DNA from: Micropterix aruncella
Lineage: Eukaryota; Arthropoda; Insecta; Lepidoptera; Micropterigidae
DNA length: 64,000 nucleotides
Direction: 5' to 3'
Assembly (NCBI GenBank): GCA_944548615.1
Contig: OX155954.1
Span: forward strand, 9,357,881-9,421,880
Shown here: in pieces, positions 1-10,385 of the stretch
How positions within the stretch are numbered: the stretch's first letter is position 1
How the letters are laid out: each line of letters begins with the position of its first letter
Notes under the pieces: generated by a model
What the model saw: only the letters and a program-made list of their open reading frames with translations
Told to the model about the DNA's origin: nothing
The model's database searches: none
Position numbers and translations under genes: made by a program

Positions 1-325
1 TGAAATGAAATTTAGTATGCAGGCATTTTTTGGTGATGGCAATAGTTGAAAGGATTGGTCCTCCAGAACCCACTAGTCATATATCAATCTCAAAATATTG
101 GACTTAGAGACTGGAAATTTGAACACAGATGCCTTGTAGGGCCAAAGTTACATTATGAAGTTTTGATTTGAATATCTCAAATACAAGCTACACTAATAAT
201 ATTTAAATTCTGCCATATACTTTAATTAAATATAACGCCGAGCCGCCCGAGGTTAGCCGAGAAATAAAATCAGTCCGTTGCTACTTGCCGGGAAAGTCTT
301 GGGGCGACGTGGCATAGCCGATATG
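1..325 (+). repeat. PQ-family dispersed repeat, copy 1 (cut by window start)
   Basis: This stretch matches 50.9-51.6 kb and 63.2-63.6 kb in the same orientation and 33.4 and 39.5 kb in reverse. Shared landmarks are a 'tatgcaggcattttttgg' segment, 'caatctcaaaatattggact', and near 280-310 'gctacttgccgggaaagtct' followed by a 'ggggcgacgtggc' end, which corresponds to 'ggggtgacacaac' in other copies. There is no ORF or RT motif. It is probably a non-autonomous element whose class I cannot assign. Confidence 0.75.
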
Positions 326-1250
326 TATATGTCATCGTTAAAAGTAGTTGATTTGGATTGTGTTAGATAGCAATTTGTTTAGATTGCTTTTATGTGTTAA
401 GTAATTTATTTTAGATATGGTGCAACATTTAAGTGTAAATGTAAAACCCTCTAAAAACTCTAGTCCTGAAACGGGTATATCCCAGTCATTCCCTTTTGGG
501 CGGCGTTGAACAAAAATAACTACAAAGAATTCACACTGTTTCGCCGATGGTTATCGTTTAACCTATATATTTTAGCAAAGAAAGTAGGTTTCGGAACGAT
601 TGCATAAAAATAAAATAGGAAAGTATTATTTACACAGATTATACTTAGTTCTTAATTCTTTAACTATTTGTTGTTTACCTACTAAGAAAATTTATGTTAA
701 AAACCAAAAAGAAAACGTTTCGACCATTTAAATTTTAGAGTTATGAGCGACCATACAGCTGTGGCGTGACAGCTGTGACGAGAAAGAAAGAGAGAGAGTT
801 TGTGTGTGTGTGTGTGTGTATTTGTTTATGTATGTGCCTATTATGTACTTATGTTTAAAACGGTAAATCTATTAAATATACACAGAACTATCGATCGATA
901 CGTATAATAACGGTCAGCGTAGATTCACCGAGACAAAAGTTACACTGCGTGAAAATACCATTGCAGTTGCAGTGAAACGATCACAAGATGGCAGTGCGAC
1001 CTAATCCAACCGGTGCTTGACATCCTAATTCCTCACAAGGAAAAAAAAATATTGATTCTTTAACTATCCCGTGGTATATTTTAGTTTTTGATTCAATAAT
1101 GCGAATCTGCTGCCCTGATTTTGTTATAATTGAATTTTCTGTTTTGCTTCCAGTATAACATGTCCAAATGAATAGGGTTTTCATTTATTTTGAAGTACGA
1201 AAATATCGGCAAAATCGCTTATCATCTTGCATAAAAATGGCGAATCACAC
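326..1250. other. AT-rich non-coding stretch
   Basis: No ORF with protein character and no recognised element was seen. It holds a short GA tract followed by a (TG)n run near 783-820. The candidate minus-strand intron would cover it. Confidence 0.4.
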
Positions 1251-1640
1251 CTTACAAATACTTGACATACAAAACACAAATTCTCGCCACAAAGGAATCC
1301 ATTATCGATGCACTGTCACAGTCCTCAATTAGCCGTAAACGCATTTTGCGCGTAGCTCTGTCGTGTCAAGTGCGTTTGCGACGACATTCCCGCTAGGCCT
1401 AAAACTAAATGCTTGTCGGTTAATTAGGCTAGCATTTAGCCAGGCAATTATAGGTGCTCGGGTGCACATTACATGCACCTTCTTATCAGCCGGCTGCAAT
1501 GCGAATCATGTGGGCAGCATTGTGACACGGAGTAAATAGTTGTCCTATTTAGTTTGGCCGATAAGTCATGTCGGAGGAAACCGACATTACTTTTGAACGA
1601 GTAGGCACTGCGTATGTAGAACGAGGACCGGTTATCCACG
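1251..1640. other. GC-richer non-repeat block
   Basis: This block is clearly less AT-rich than its surroundings, matches no other part of the window and carries homeodomain-core-like TTAATTAGG and CAATTA motifs. There is no convincing ORF. It could be a constrained non-coding element inside an intron, which is inferred from composition only. Confidence 0.25.
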
Positions 1641-2339
1641 CCTGCTTAGCATAAAACATAGAAAACCACCTATCCTCTTGAAAACCAGTAGGTTTTAACG
1701 ACGTTTTTAACGACATTGATTTTGCTTGTATATATTTGAAGGGTTTCAGGGGAAAACCACCAATATCATTTTTCGTGTGAAAATGAGATACTTTTGTTTG
1801 AGGTATACATTTAAGTAAAACGTATTTTTTTAGAAACTCATATATATATATCTTATTTACAGACAGAATACATTTTTTTCACACTCAGACAAACCCCGGC
1901 TAAGAGATCACATTTTAAGTTAGAAAATTTTATAGATGGAATTCCCAAAAATTGCAAGAATTGCAAACATTGATCTTTTACCCTGTAACCCTTCATTTGT
2001 AAATCATTGTAAACAAATGTCGTAAAAAAGCAGAAATCAAAATACCTAATTTCTGCCAAATACCTGCAAAATACCCAATTCAACAATAATTCAGTATTAT
2101 TATTGTTCAGCAATCAGCTGATTTGCCCAATATGTACACTGTTAAGTGTGTTTTAAACTGTCATCATTGACCAGACCACTATTTCAGCGACAGTCTATTT
2201 CTGTTATTTACCAAGCGGTTTTAAAAAATGTTTGTATTTGTAGTTTTTCATGTATTTGTTTATTTATTTAGTATATACAATATAATCTTATATTTAATGA
2301 ACTAACTAAATATTACAACAAAGAAACACAAATCTAAAT
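1641..2339. other. AT-rich non-coding stretch
   Basis: Nothing recognised apart from a short TA run near 1840-1850. The minus-strand open frame at 1853-2113 has no familiar motif and is treated as chance. Confidence 0.35.
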
Positions 2340-2470
2340 ACCGTACAGTCAGTTACGACTCTTTTCTCATGTGAAAGGTGATCTCCAACAAGCAACTTAC
2401 ACAAATGCCTCGATCCATTTCAAAAGATTCCTCTTATGCCCAGGTGTTCGAGCTTATCTCAAAAATGCTA
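2340..2470 (-). pseudogene. Decayed non-LTR retrotransposon RT fragment
   Basis: Read on the minus strand, a short segment translates as KLEHLGIRG, then WIEAF, then (after a frame change) LVGDHLSHEKRVV. This is the pattern seen after the first RT catalytic block in CR1/L2/Jockey-type LINEs (KLE-GIRG-L-WI-FL--R-Q-V). No complete domain survives. It is identified by motif alone, so the clade is uncertain. Confidence 0.5.
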
Positions 2471-2559
2471 TTCTTTCTACTACTATTTAATAACAATTAA
2501 TGGTATTCTTCCTACTACTATTTAATGAATTAATTATTCAAAATACTTCAATTTTCTAA

Positions 2560-2900
2560 ACACTCGATCTTTCGGCGATAACAAAATATTTTCCGAAGGA
2601 TCATTCGCGCGTCTAATTTAATCCGCTTGGTCGTTATAAATCAACTTTATCAAATAAAACTATTATCGATTCGCCCGTGACCTTATTAGAAGTCATAAAG
2701 CCGGCTTGTAAACTATTGAATTGACCTTGGAATATTTCCGAAATAGCTGTTATGATATGGTCCTCAAGCGAAGAGCAGTTTGGGCGGTAATAACTCATCA
2801 ACTCAAAAAGTCGAATCTATTTTATGTGCTGTGACGTACGCCTTGCCGCGGGCTGTAAAGTCCGGGTGCATTGGTTGTTAACCGGCGGTTTGCGTAATGA
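2560..2900. other. GC-richer non-repeat block
   Basis: A single-copy-looking stretch with interspersed GC, including 'gccttgccgcgggctgtaaa' near 2842, and no ORF of interest. It may be unique intron or intergenic DNA; a regulatory role is only a guess. Confidence 0.2.
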
Positions 2901-2996
2901 AATAAGAAACTATAAATATCAAAATTAATATCAAAACATCACACTGTTTATTATTTTTAAATACAAAAACACCAATGAAAGTGCTGGATTTTTGGC

Positions 2997-3022
2997 CATA
3001 GACAAATTTAGATTTGTCTATG
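2997..3022. other. Perfect short stem-loop
   Basis: An 11-bp perfect inverted repeat, catagacaaat / atttgtctatg, surrounds the 4-nt loop ttag. It sits in AT-rich DNA just upstream of the RTE-like remnant. It has no terminator-like context and may be a remnant of a small fold-back element. Confidence 0.5.
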
Positions 3023-3059
3023 ATCAAAACGCACGCGGCGTTTTTGAAAAAATGAAAGG

Positions 3060-3490
3060 ATTTGTTTGCAATCGAATCCTGAAAATCCCACTTTGAATAC
3101 GCCTTCGCCAGTGCTACATCTGGCCCATACTTCTACACGGATGTGAGGCCTGGACTATCAAGGAAGATTTCAGGAAACAGGTATAGAAGTATTCGAGATG
3201 TTGGCATACAGACGCATGATGTTGATATCTTGGACAAATAAGTTCAACGGAGTGTCGGCCAAAAACGCAAGCTTTGGCAGATCATCAAACAGCGTAAAAT
3301 TGCATACCTGTCGTGCCTAAACACGTGAGCCACGACAGGTACGAACTGCTGCAACTCATTATGATGGGAAAAGTTGTAGAGGACGAGAACTGGTGGCAGA
3401 TGGAAATCTTGGTTGCGGAACTTTCGAGATTAGTCCGGGATTACAAGTGTCGCCGAATTGTTTTGCCTGGCGTTGGATAAAAAGAAGTAT
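3060..3490 (+). pseudogene. RTE-like LINE remnant (C-terminal, post-RT region)
   Basis: Across several frames the plus strand encodes recognisable pieces in the expected order: CYIWPILLHGCEAWTIKED near 3105-3165, EVFEMLAYRRMMLISWTNK near 3187-3243, RYELLQLIMMGKV near 3337-3380 and GGRWKSWLRNFRD near 3390-3430. This series (GCEAWT, then RRMLRISW, then LLQLI-GKV, then SWLRN) lies downstream of the RT domain in BovB/RTE-like LINE polymerases. Frameshifts and stops (for example TAG after the GCEAWT segment) show that it is dead. Confidence 0.75.
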
Positions 3491-3573
3491 GCAGAGCTCA
3501 CTGCTAACCTTGACTATTTTGAGAGTCACACTAAGAATAAGAAGATGACTAAATGTCCAAGTTGTTATCAATG

Positions 3574-3777
3574 ACCACGATCATTAATTTTTTCCCAGCT
3601 GGTTCACCACATAAGTTATATTTATAGGATTTTTACCATTCGATGCTCTTTAATCCCATTACCCAGTCTATAGTTATCCATAGACTAGGTAATGGGATTG
3701 ACGAACATGGAATGGTAAAATCCTCTAAATTTTACTTATGTAATAAACCAGCTGTGAAAAAATTAATGGATGTGGTT
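3574..3777. repeat. ~200-bp near-perfect palindrome (fold-back element)
   Basis: The left arm (cattaattttttcccagctg onward) is repeated inverted on the right (ending 'cagctgtgaaaaaattaatg'). The arms are about 90 bp and meet near 3670 at 'ctatagttatccatag'. Such fold-backs are typical of small non-autonomous DNA elements. No clear target duplication was identified. Confidence 0.75.
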
Positions 3778-4270
3778 TTGTGGCCCCGCAGGCGTTTTGC
3801 GAGGCGATTCTCTCGAGCGCGAAAAAAAATCCCACAAAATTTGAATGTTGGCCTCTCATCAATGCCATTATCAACCGGTTGTTGGAGGTATTTGACGATG
3901 GGAACTAATTTTCAACTAAATAAAACGTGTGAAAAGACCTCATAATTATTTATGTAAATCGAAAAGCTTCAAATTGTTAAATTAATTGGCTCCTTCCGGC
4001 CTGCATAGAGATACAAACAAACTATTACGACGGCAAAGAGCTTTTATAGATTAGGAGCCAAATACCTAAATATTGATTTTAAATCACGAAGTATATATGT
4101 TTAAGAAGTAGGAAACGTAGGTACCTGATTAAATACCCAAACAGTTTAAATTAGATCTGAAGCAGCTAAAGAACATATTTGCCTCTGATGAAGAGTGCAT
4201 AGTGAAGACGATATTTTTTAAGAATTATGCATTGTTCACCAAATGTCTTATAGAAACTGGACCGCAGGCG
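3778..4270. other. Unassigned stretch
   Basis: The first ~60 bases are GC-richer; the rest is AT-rich. No repeat partner in the window and no coding signal were seen. Confidence 0.3.
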
Positions 4271-4876
4271 AGTTAGAGAGCCGCAATCACAACCTCAGGA
4301 AGTTTTAACAATAGGAATCGTTGGATCTCCCGTGAGGTGAGCGTAGCGTAGATGATTTAGAAATAATAAATATCTACCATCTAGCTAGGCCAACATGTCC
4401 GACAGAGGCTTACGCCTTACGGCGAGGCACCTGGAAAGGTACCCAGCGGGCAGCCTCGCCCTTTGTCTACCAGTTTTGGAAGGATATCTCCGTCTGGAAT
4501 TAACCATCAGGATACCTCCAACCTCTCGACTGGTTACGTGTCCGAAGTCACTTGCGCGACCTCTAGCAGCCGTATATTCAGCGGTGATTCAGTTTGAATA
4601 TATCGCGGACCATTAGCATATTTTGCCCAGCTCTGAATTCAGGATCAGGTAGCCTAATGGTCATTTAAAGAGTGGTTGACGACAGGTTAACATCCACCCC
4701 CGCTGCTTAGGAGACGGTATATTTCCATAGTCCCCAGACTCCTTCAGCAATTAATTAGAGTGCACAACCAATTGGCGTCGCCGAACGGTGCACAAACCGT
4801 CTAGTAGCGTCAGGAAGTACCCCCAGGCAAAACCTATCCACCAGCCGTAGGGCCTGAGGCCAATTATCGTACAATT
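4271..4876 (+). repeat. R-family repeat, diverged copy
   Basis: It aligns by eye with the 10386-11035 copy: 'cctcaggaagttttaaca' near 4293, 'gtgaggtgagcgtag' near 4332, the 'cgcgacctctagc' segment and 'ggcaaaacctatcc' near 4827. The hairpin near 4308-4324 keeps the ...ATCGTT right arm but the left arm has mutated to AACAAT. The 3' part is missing. It is an old copy and no target duplication is detectable. Confidence 0.7.
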
Positions 4877-5309
4877 GTCTTATTATTTTTTTATTTTTTT
4901 ATAAAAATAAATAAATAAAAACATAAAACAAACAATGGATTTTGTGGCCTAAGCTGCACGAAACCGTTCGCTACCAATCCTTAAAGAACAGAAAGGGGAT
5001 ATCAGAAAGCTGCATAATTATGTATGAATAGACCAATTAATTTTCTCGCACCTACATTAATTAATTTATTTATTTATTATGCTAATGTAAATAGTTTGCA
5101 ACAAGCGTAATACAAAACATAGGTAATCTGCACTTTAACAAGGTATAAAATGTAACTTAAAAATTAATAGACCCACAGCAGTTTATGTCACGCTTATATG
5201 GGATGATCGGTCCCATGCCGCCCTAAGTAATAACTTGTTCCAGGGCAAATATTTTAAACATGGTTAACATAGTAACATAACATATAAACTATTGGCTCCA
5301 GCATAAGTT
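4877..5309. other. AT-rich stretch with A/T homopolymers
   Basis: A TTTTTATTTTTT tract and an AAATAAATAAAT tract (4884-4920) follow the R copy. No ORF or element was recognised. Confidence 0.3.
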
Positions 5310-5640
5310 ACATAGACTCACATCAGCGAAGAGAAAAAAAGTGGATTCCGATCAGGCTTGATTGAGCACTTGCGACCAGCGGATGACAATAAATTTTCTA
5401 ATAGAGAAACACTAATGAGTATAAAAAGCCGGTTTTATTGATTATGAAAAGGAATTCGAATCTGTAGAAGTCTGGTGATCGAGTAAGCCTTTATAACATT
5501 GGCGGGTTGACGAGCGTTACATTCGCTCGATCTAGCATTTGCAAGAGAATGCGACAGCCTACGTGAAAAGACCGATATATTTCAATCGGCTAGAGTACGA
5601 CGAGGCGGTACAACCTAGTCACTCTTCAAAGTTGTTTATT
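5310..5640 (+). pseudogene. RTE-like LINE remnant (central RT domain)
   Basis: Pieces of RT appear in order on the plus strand: SGFRSG near 5341, IDYEKEFESVEVW near 5440-5476 (equivalent of the first catalytic Asp block), VDERYIRSI near 5510 and a degraded QPSHSSKLFIAA near 5608-5645 at the place of GVRQGD-ISPKLF. Frames change and stops intervene. It is probably the same LINE type as the 3.1-3.5 kb remnant, but lies downstream of that C-terminal piece, so the two are separate insertions or rearranged. Confidence 0.75.
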
Positions 5641-6290
5641 GCAGCTGCAGAATAAGCCAGAGATCGACAAAGCTGGCGACTTAGTTATGTTCTGTAAAAA
5701 AGTAGTTTTTGTGTACATACTTTTCTTGCTACTTTCACTCAGAATAAATAAAGTAAGTAAAGTAAAGAGCGTAGACCGAGACCGTACAAATACCGCAATG
5801 ATGATAACGATAATAATGACATTTATTTTACATCCCTCATAATGCCCTCAAAGACTAATATTTCACAAGGAACGACAGTAAAGATGAAGAAACCACATAA
5901 ATAATTCCTAAACGTGTTAAACGGCGCGACAAAAACGAGAATTCCCCGAGAAAATAAACGACTGTGAAACCGAATAGCAGATGTGTGTATGAGAGGCCAA
6001 AGCGTCAACGAGGACGATTTACTGACTACGAAAACAGGCGCTACAAATGTCTCGCTTGACACTTTTTGCCTGCAATAGGATGCGTGAAATTAGCTCGGTA
6101 TGCCAAATGCGCTTCAAGATGTAGCTAAACTGGCTTAGAGCCTGGTCTAAATAATAATGATCTATGATAGGTAGATGTATTATACTCCACCTTATGTGTA
6201 GCTTCTTGTCTTGAATCAGCGAAATTGTTAGAAGTTCTATGTTGTCTATGGTGCATCAATGAGGTGTTGTTGTTGTACCATTGAATGAAA
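5641..6290. other. Unassigned stretch
   Basis: Mixed composition with no repeat partner seen. The minus-strand open frame running from 6328 to 6125 begins inside the splice-like motif at 6308. If that motif is an ordinary acceptor, the exon would read VSNDTDFIQWYNNNTS onward. I favour the recursive-site reading but cannot exclude an exon. Confidence 0.3.
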
Positions 6291-6292
6291 TC

Positions 6293-6345
6293 CGTATCGT
6301 TACTTACCTGAAATAAAAAGAAAAGCAAAGTTAAGAATTTGCTCC
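6293..6345 (-). promoter_or_regulatory. Candidate recursive splice site (ratchet point)
   Basis: On the minus strand the order is a CTTAAC branch-point-like motif, a pyrimidine-rich tract (ttttctttttatttcag) and directly GTAAGTAAC, so a strong 3' splice site abuts a strong 5' splice site with no exon between (junction 6308/6307). This matches the published layout of recursive splice sites in long insect introns. It lies on the same strand as, and ~38 kb downstream of, the candidate first exon at 44639-44553. The alternative is an ordinary acceptor of a coding exon. Confidence 0.5.
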
Positions 6346-7429
6346 TATTACATTTTCGTTACCTACATTTAAATGTTGCATCGACTCCCAGCCAAAGACA
6401 ATGTACAGTAGGCACAAAACTTTATATCGCACCTCGTTGTATTGGGCATCTTACATATTATATGTCAAATAAATTTGATAAAACTCTTTTGCAACCGCAA
6501 AAATATTACAATATTCATGTTTACGCAGTTGGAGTGAGATCGTTCGTTAGCGTGTCCGGGCCAATTAAGGACACGTCTCTCTAAAAATATAAGGCCTGGA
6601 TGGCCTTGTCGTTTGCCTCTTGTAGCCTGGTGTGTGATAGAGGTTGACAGTTGCGGGTAGGATCAGAGGTGGTCTTCATCTTGCAGAGTTCCACATATGC
6701 ATATCGGGTTCTCTGTGTAGACCCAGCGAACGAGATTAGCTCGGCATCTTTCAGTCTGTTCAGACTGCGCCAGGTGATAAAAGAAAGATGGGATCCCGGT
6801 GCTAGATGTTCCTTAATATCCTTGCCAAGTGAAGCCCTCTATTGAGTTATGCGATTCGATAATTGACTGCCATGGAGTGGTTGTGTTCGGTGTGTTCATG
6901 AACAACTTTTGCAATTTAAGCCGATTGTGGTGTGGTTCTTGTTATTGTCGTTATTATTGGAGTGAGTGAGATTCACTAAGACTATTAAACAATTGAGCTA
7001 GTTGTTTGGGTTGGTTTATGTATTAATTAATTGTATCCAATAATCTAAATCATTATATTTCACTTACATTGATCTTTTAATTATTTTTCTTAATGTAAGC
7101 GTAAGAATAAGAACACGTTCACGGCACAAAATAAGCATAAGAAAGTACATAATAAGCGTAACAAAAAGTACACGTTCAAGGATATTAATACCTCGTAGGC
7201 CTGCTTCGAAGCACTATCAAGTACCTTTAGTAATAATCAACTATAGCAAAAGTGTATCATGCCATACTAAGCAAAAGTGTGATGATATATTTAGTAATTG
7301 ATCTTAACAATATATTAAATAAATATAGTAATTGGCTAGCCTTAAATACAATTTAGTTAAGAAATAGAATTATAATACAAATAAATATGCTCGTAGTAAA
7401 AAAGAATAAAAAACACGACTGCCGGTACA
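6346..7429. other. Unassigned stretch
   Basis: AT-rich apart from a GC-richer segment at ~6590-6850 that matched nothing I could name. No coding call. Confidence 0.3.
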
Positions 7430-7790
7430 GAAAGTGAACTATTTATAATTATTTTCATAACGGTCTTTTCATAAAATATTTGTGGTTTATGTATGTATCC
7501 ATATATAGATGTATATTTCCGGAATGTACTCAATCAGACCTTTAATTTGAGACTAAACACGATATATTTACGTAATTGGACTTTGAGCCAACTTCTTACT
7601 TGATATTTGGACAGTTAAGGTACCCTATGACACTCGGAATGACAACGGTTCTAACAATTCCACACTTTTAAATCGGTCTAAGGGCTTAGAATTTATGGTG
7701 GAATAAATAAATGAAAAACATACATAGATGGACCCTGAACACATTAAACTCCTTTTTTTGGACAGTCGTGTGAAAAGAATCTATCTTTAT
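7430..7790 (+). repeat. Y-family dispersed repeat, copy 1
   Basis: It matches 56.9-57.28 kb in reverse complement over more than 300 bp. Shared stretches include 'ggaatgtactcaatcagacc' near 7521, 'tggacagttaaggtaccct' near 7608, 'ggtggaataaataaatg' near 7697 and 'ccctgaacacatta' near 7732. It is non-coding and of unknown class. Confidence 0.75.
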
Positions 7791-7929
7791 CTATTCCCAG
7801 ATACGTATACATAGTGTTCGCTGCATTGACTGACAGAAGCAGCTGATTATACCGTCGAATTTGTTAATGGTCAATTTTTTTATTCCGGGTTGTTTTCGTT
7901 GATCTATGTTAAATGTTGTGAATTTAGTT

Positions 7930-8260
7930 TAATCAACTAAAACGTCATCATCCAGTTGTATGTAGCTTTCAAACCAGTTTCGGGCAGTACCAGTTTGTTC
8001 AGTAATTTGTCATCTGTTTACAGTGTCAAAGGCCTGGTCAAAGATTACATTGAATTATCATGTTTGGCATCCACTTTTCCGTAATATATTTTGTTTTCTT
8101 TAGAATTGCATATTAATTAGGTAGGTTAGGTTTCCTTTCCCTGTCGTGAAATCGAATTGGCTAGTTAACAGTAGTTTGTTTTTCTTCTAAGTAATTAGTC
8201 AGTTGAAGATTGGCGAGTCTTTCATAATCTAATCTAATATTATCGGTTGGTAGTTCGTTA
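7930..8260 (-). pseudogene. Decayed CR1/Jockey-type LINE RT
   Basis: Read on the minus strand from high to low coordinate, broken frames give YERLANLQLTNYLEEK, a QF-F segment, then DQAFDTVN (first catalytic RT block; the usual form is LDLSKAFDTVDH) and finally NWFESYIQLDD. That order is characteristic of CR1/L2/Jockey-type reverse transcriptases. Several frameshifts and stops are present. The clade within this group is not resolved. Confidence 0.7.
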
Positions 8261-8299
8261 TGTTCATCTTGTGTATTGTTTTGAAACTCGTCTTATGTA

Positions 8300-8820
8300 T
8301 TGGCATCATTTTCGCCTAAGTGGTCTGGAAATTCTCCGATCTTTATGGTGACATGCATACGAAATGTCATTAGGATGGATTTAGTTACTTTATTAGATAA
8401 ATCCTTGAACACAAGTCGGTCTGCAAGAGTTCGTGTGTATTCTGGTGCCGTTTCAGATCAATCACGTGTCAGTATGGCAAAACGCGATCTCAAAACTGGC
8501 CTTTTGACGCAAAAAATAGAGAGAAAACGTCAAAAAGACGGCCGCCTCTGACCCACATCTTCTTTGTGCGCCGCGCGTCGGCCGTGTGGTTTTCGGCTGT
8601 CTTCCTTTGACGGGCGGCGAACAAAAACCCAGACTAATTGGAGCTATACTTTCTTTGTTGGTTCTTCTGGCGCTTTTCATGAGGGGGAGATTGTGCACTT
8701 GTGTAGCGGCAGTCTGGCTGATTGGCAGATCTTCCCAACACTGACAGTATTGTAAAGTGACCTCTAAATGAGAAAGAGGGTTAATAACTTTTAATGGTGG
8801 ATGCACAATTCAATTTTATT
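8300..8820. other. GC-richer non-repeat block
   Basis: Overlapping open frames on both strands (8462-8806 minus, 8564-8755 plus) are explained by GC content; neither shows a known motif. The block has no partner elsewhere in the window. It is possibly unique intronic DNA. Confidence 0.25.
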
Positions 8821-9196
8821 GGTAAACTACACGATGAAGGGATCAGAGATCGCGAACCAGGCAGAAGCCATCCATCAAGGCTGTTAAGATTTTGTAGACG
8901 ACTTTGAGAATTTGTCTCATTCTTCAACGATGCAATACTAGCTCCGCACTAGAAAATTAGACAATAAGAAACATGGAGGATAGAATAAAAAAAGAGAGAG
9001 GGGGAGAGAAAGAGGGACAGAGAGGGATTAGAAGATATAGAATTTATAAAATTTTAGTGATATTTTTCAAATCATCAAATCTTTTAAATTACTTTATCGC
9101 AGCCTGGCGTGAAGTAGAAAGCTGAAAAATAAAAAGACCAAATGCAGTTTTTTTTGTTTTTTTTCTTCTATTTTTTTTTTGCAATAATTACTGTAT
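8821..9196. other. Low-complexity stretch
   Basis: It contains a purine GA-rich run (~8988-9025) and T-rich runs (~9147-9180). No coding signal. Confidence 0.4.
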
Positions 9197-9385
9197 TTAT
9201 TGCTGGTTCCTAATAGTTCCCTGCAGCTTGGCTGGTGTTGGCCAAAAACTATTGGAGCTTATAGACTGTGGACTGTGTTGTCCCTGAGTTTGTGTGGAAG
9301 AACGATCTATATCGTTATAACAGCCCGAGGTGTCGGTTTCACCTGTTGCGGATAACAGCTCCAAAGTGAATTGACTTTGGAACAT
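9197..9385 (-). other. Short open frame of unknown status
   Basis: A 62-codon minus-strand frame (MFQSQFTLELLSATGETDTS...) has a balanced, Q/S/T-rich composition unlike the AT-driven frames around it. No domain, splice context or repeat partner was recognised. It could be a transposon-derived fragment, part of a host exon, or chance. Confidence 0.15.
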
Positions 9386-10373
9386 TTATACATAGGCTAA
9401 GTTTCAACAATATGTTAGAATCTATCGAAATAAATTGTTTTGAAATTAATTAAAAAAGAGAGAGATTTAGACCAGAGACTACGTAAATATACATTTTGGA
9501 TTTCTGCTGTCAAGAAAAATCCATTGAAATTAGCAATATTTATTTAGGAGAGGCTAAACGACGTAGTAAGAGATTCTTATCTCAAACTAAGCAGATTAAC
9601 CTCAACACGTTGGCCCGGGCCGTCTCAGTTCCTTTGTACCAACGAGTGATACCGATACTGATTGACAGGGGGTTCTGAGGGTTCGGACACACTGCAAACT
9701 GATAGAAAGAATGGTTTTTATGAAGCATTGTAATATTATTTTCGTACGTCAGTTAATAATTTAATTTTGATATTATAAAATATGCCATAAAAATCAGTGT
9801 GATTTTAGTCATCAAAAAAAAGTTACGCAGTAAAATCATGCGCAGTAAAAAAGTTACGCAGTAAAATCAAATTCACAAGAATGTTTCTTACATAACAGCC
9901 CCTATTTTTCTAAAAAATAATAAGCTTTGTCCTCTTTTAGCGAAGCAACTCTTCTTACATTTCTTATCATCTTCTACATGATCAACATCATCTTCTACAT
10001 GAGCAACTCTTCATCATTTTCTACATGAAATTGGAAAAAAAACATCTTTCTTTAGTTTCAAATAGTATATAAATTTCGAAGAATTTTAGATGTACACAAG
10101 CCCAAGCAAACAATATATTACCAAATCTGAAAAATAATTTCAGAAACGTGTAAAGAAAAGCTTTAGGTTTACCTACGTGAAATGGACTATTCTAAATAGC
10201 TATAGAGCACTTGAGCAGGAGCGTTGCTAAAGCGTACTATGGCATTGAGCAATTTATTACCCTATCTATATAATTAATGATGTCGACTAGAAGCGGAATG
10301 CTGACAAAATTATGAGATATTATATATATCTTTCTTAAGTTAGAATCAGAGCCATGGTCGCCTACATCTGTTG
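9386..10373. other. AT-rich non-coding stretch
   Basis: It contains short local duplications ('gttacgcagtaaaatca' near 9821-9870; 'catcttctacatga' near 9968-10028). Nothing else was recognised. Confidence 0.35.
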
Positions 10374-10385
10374 TTGGACAAAGCA

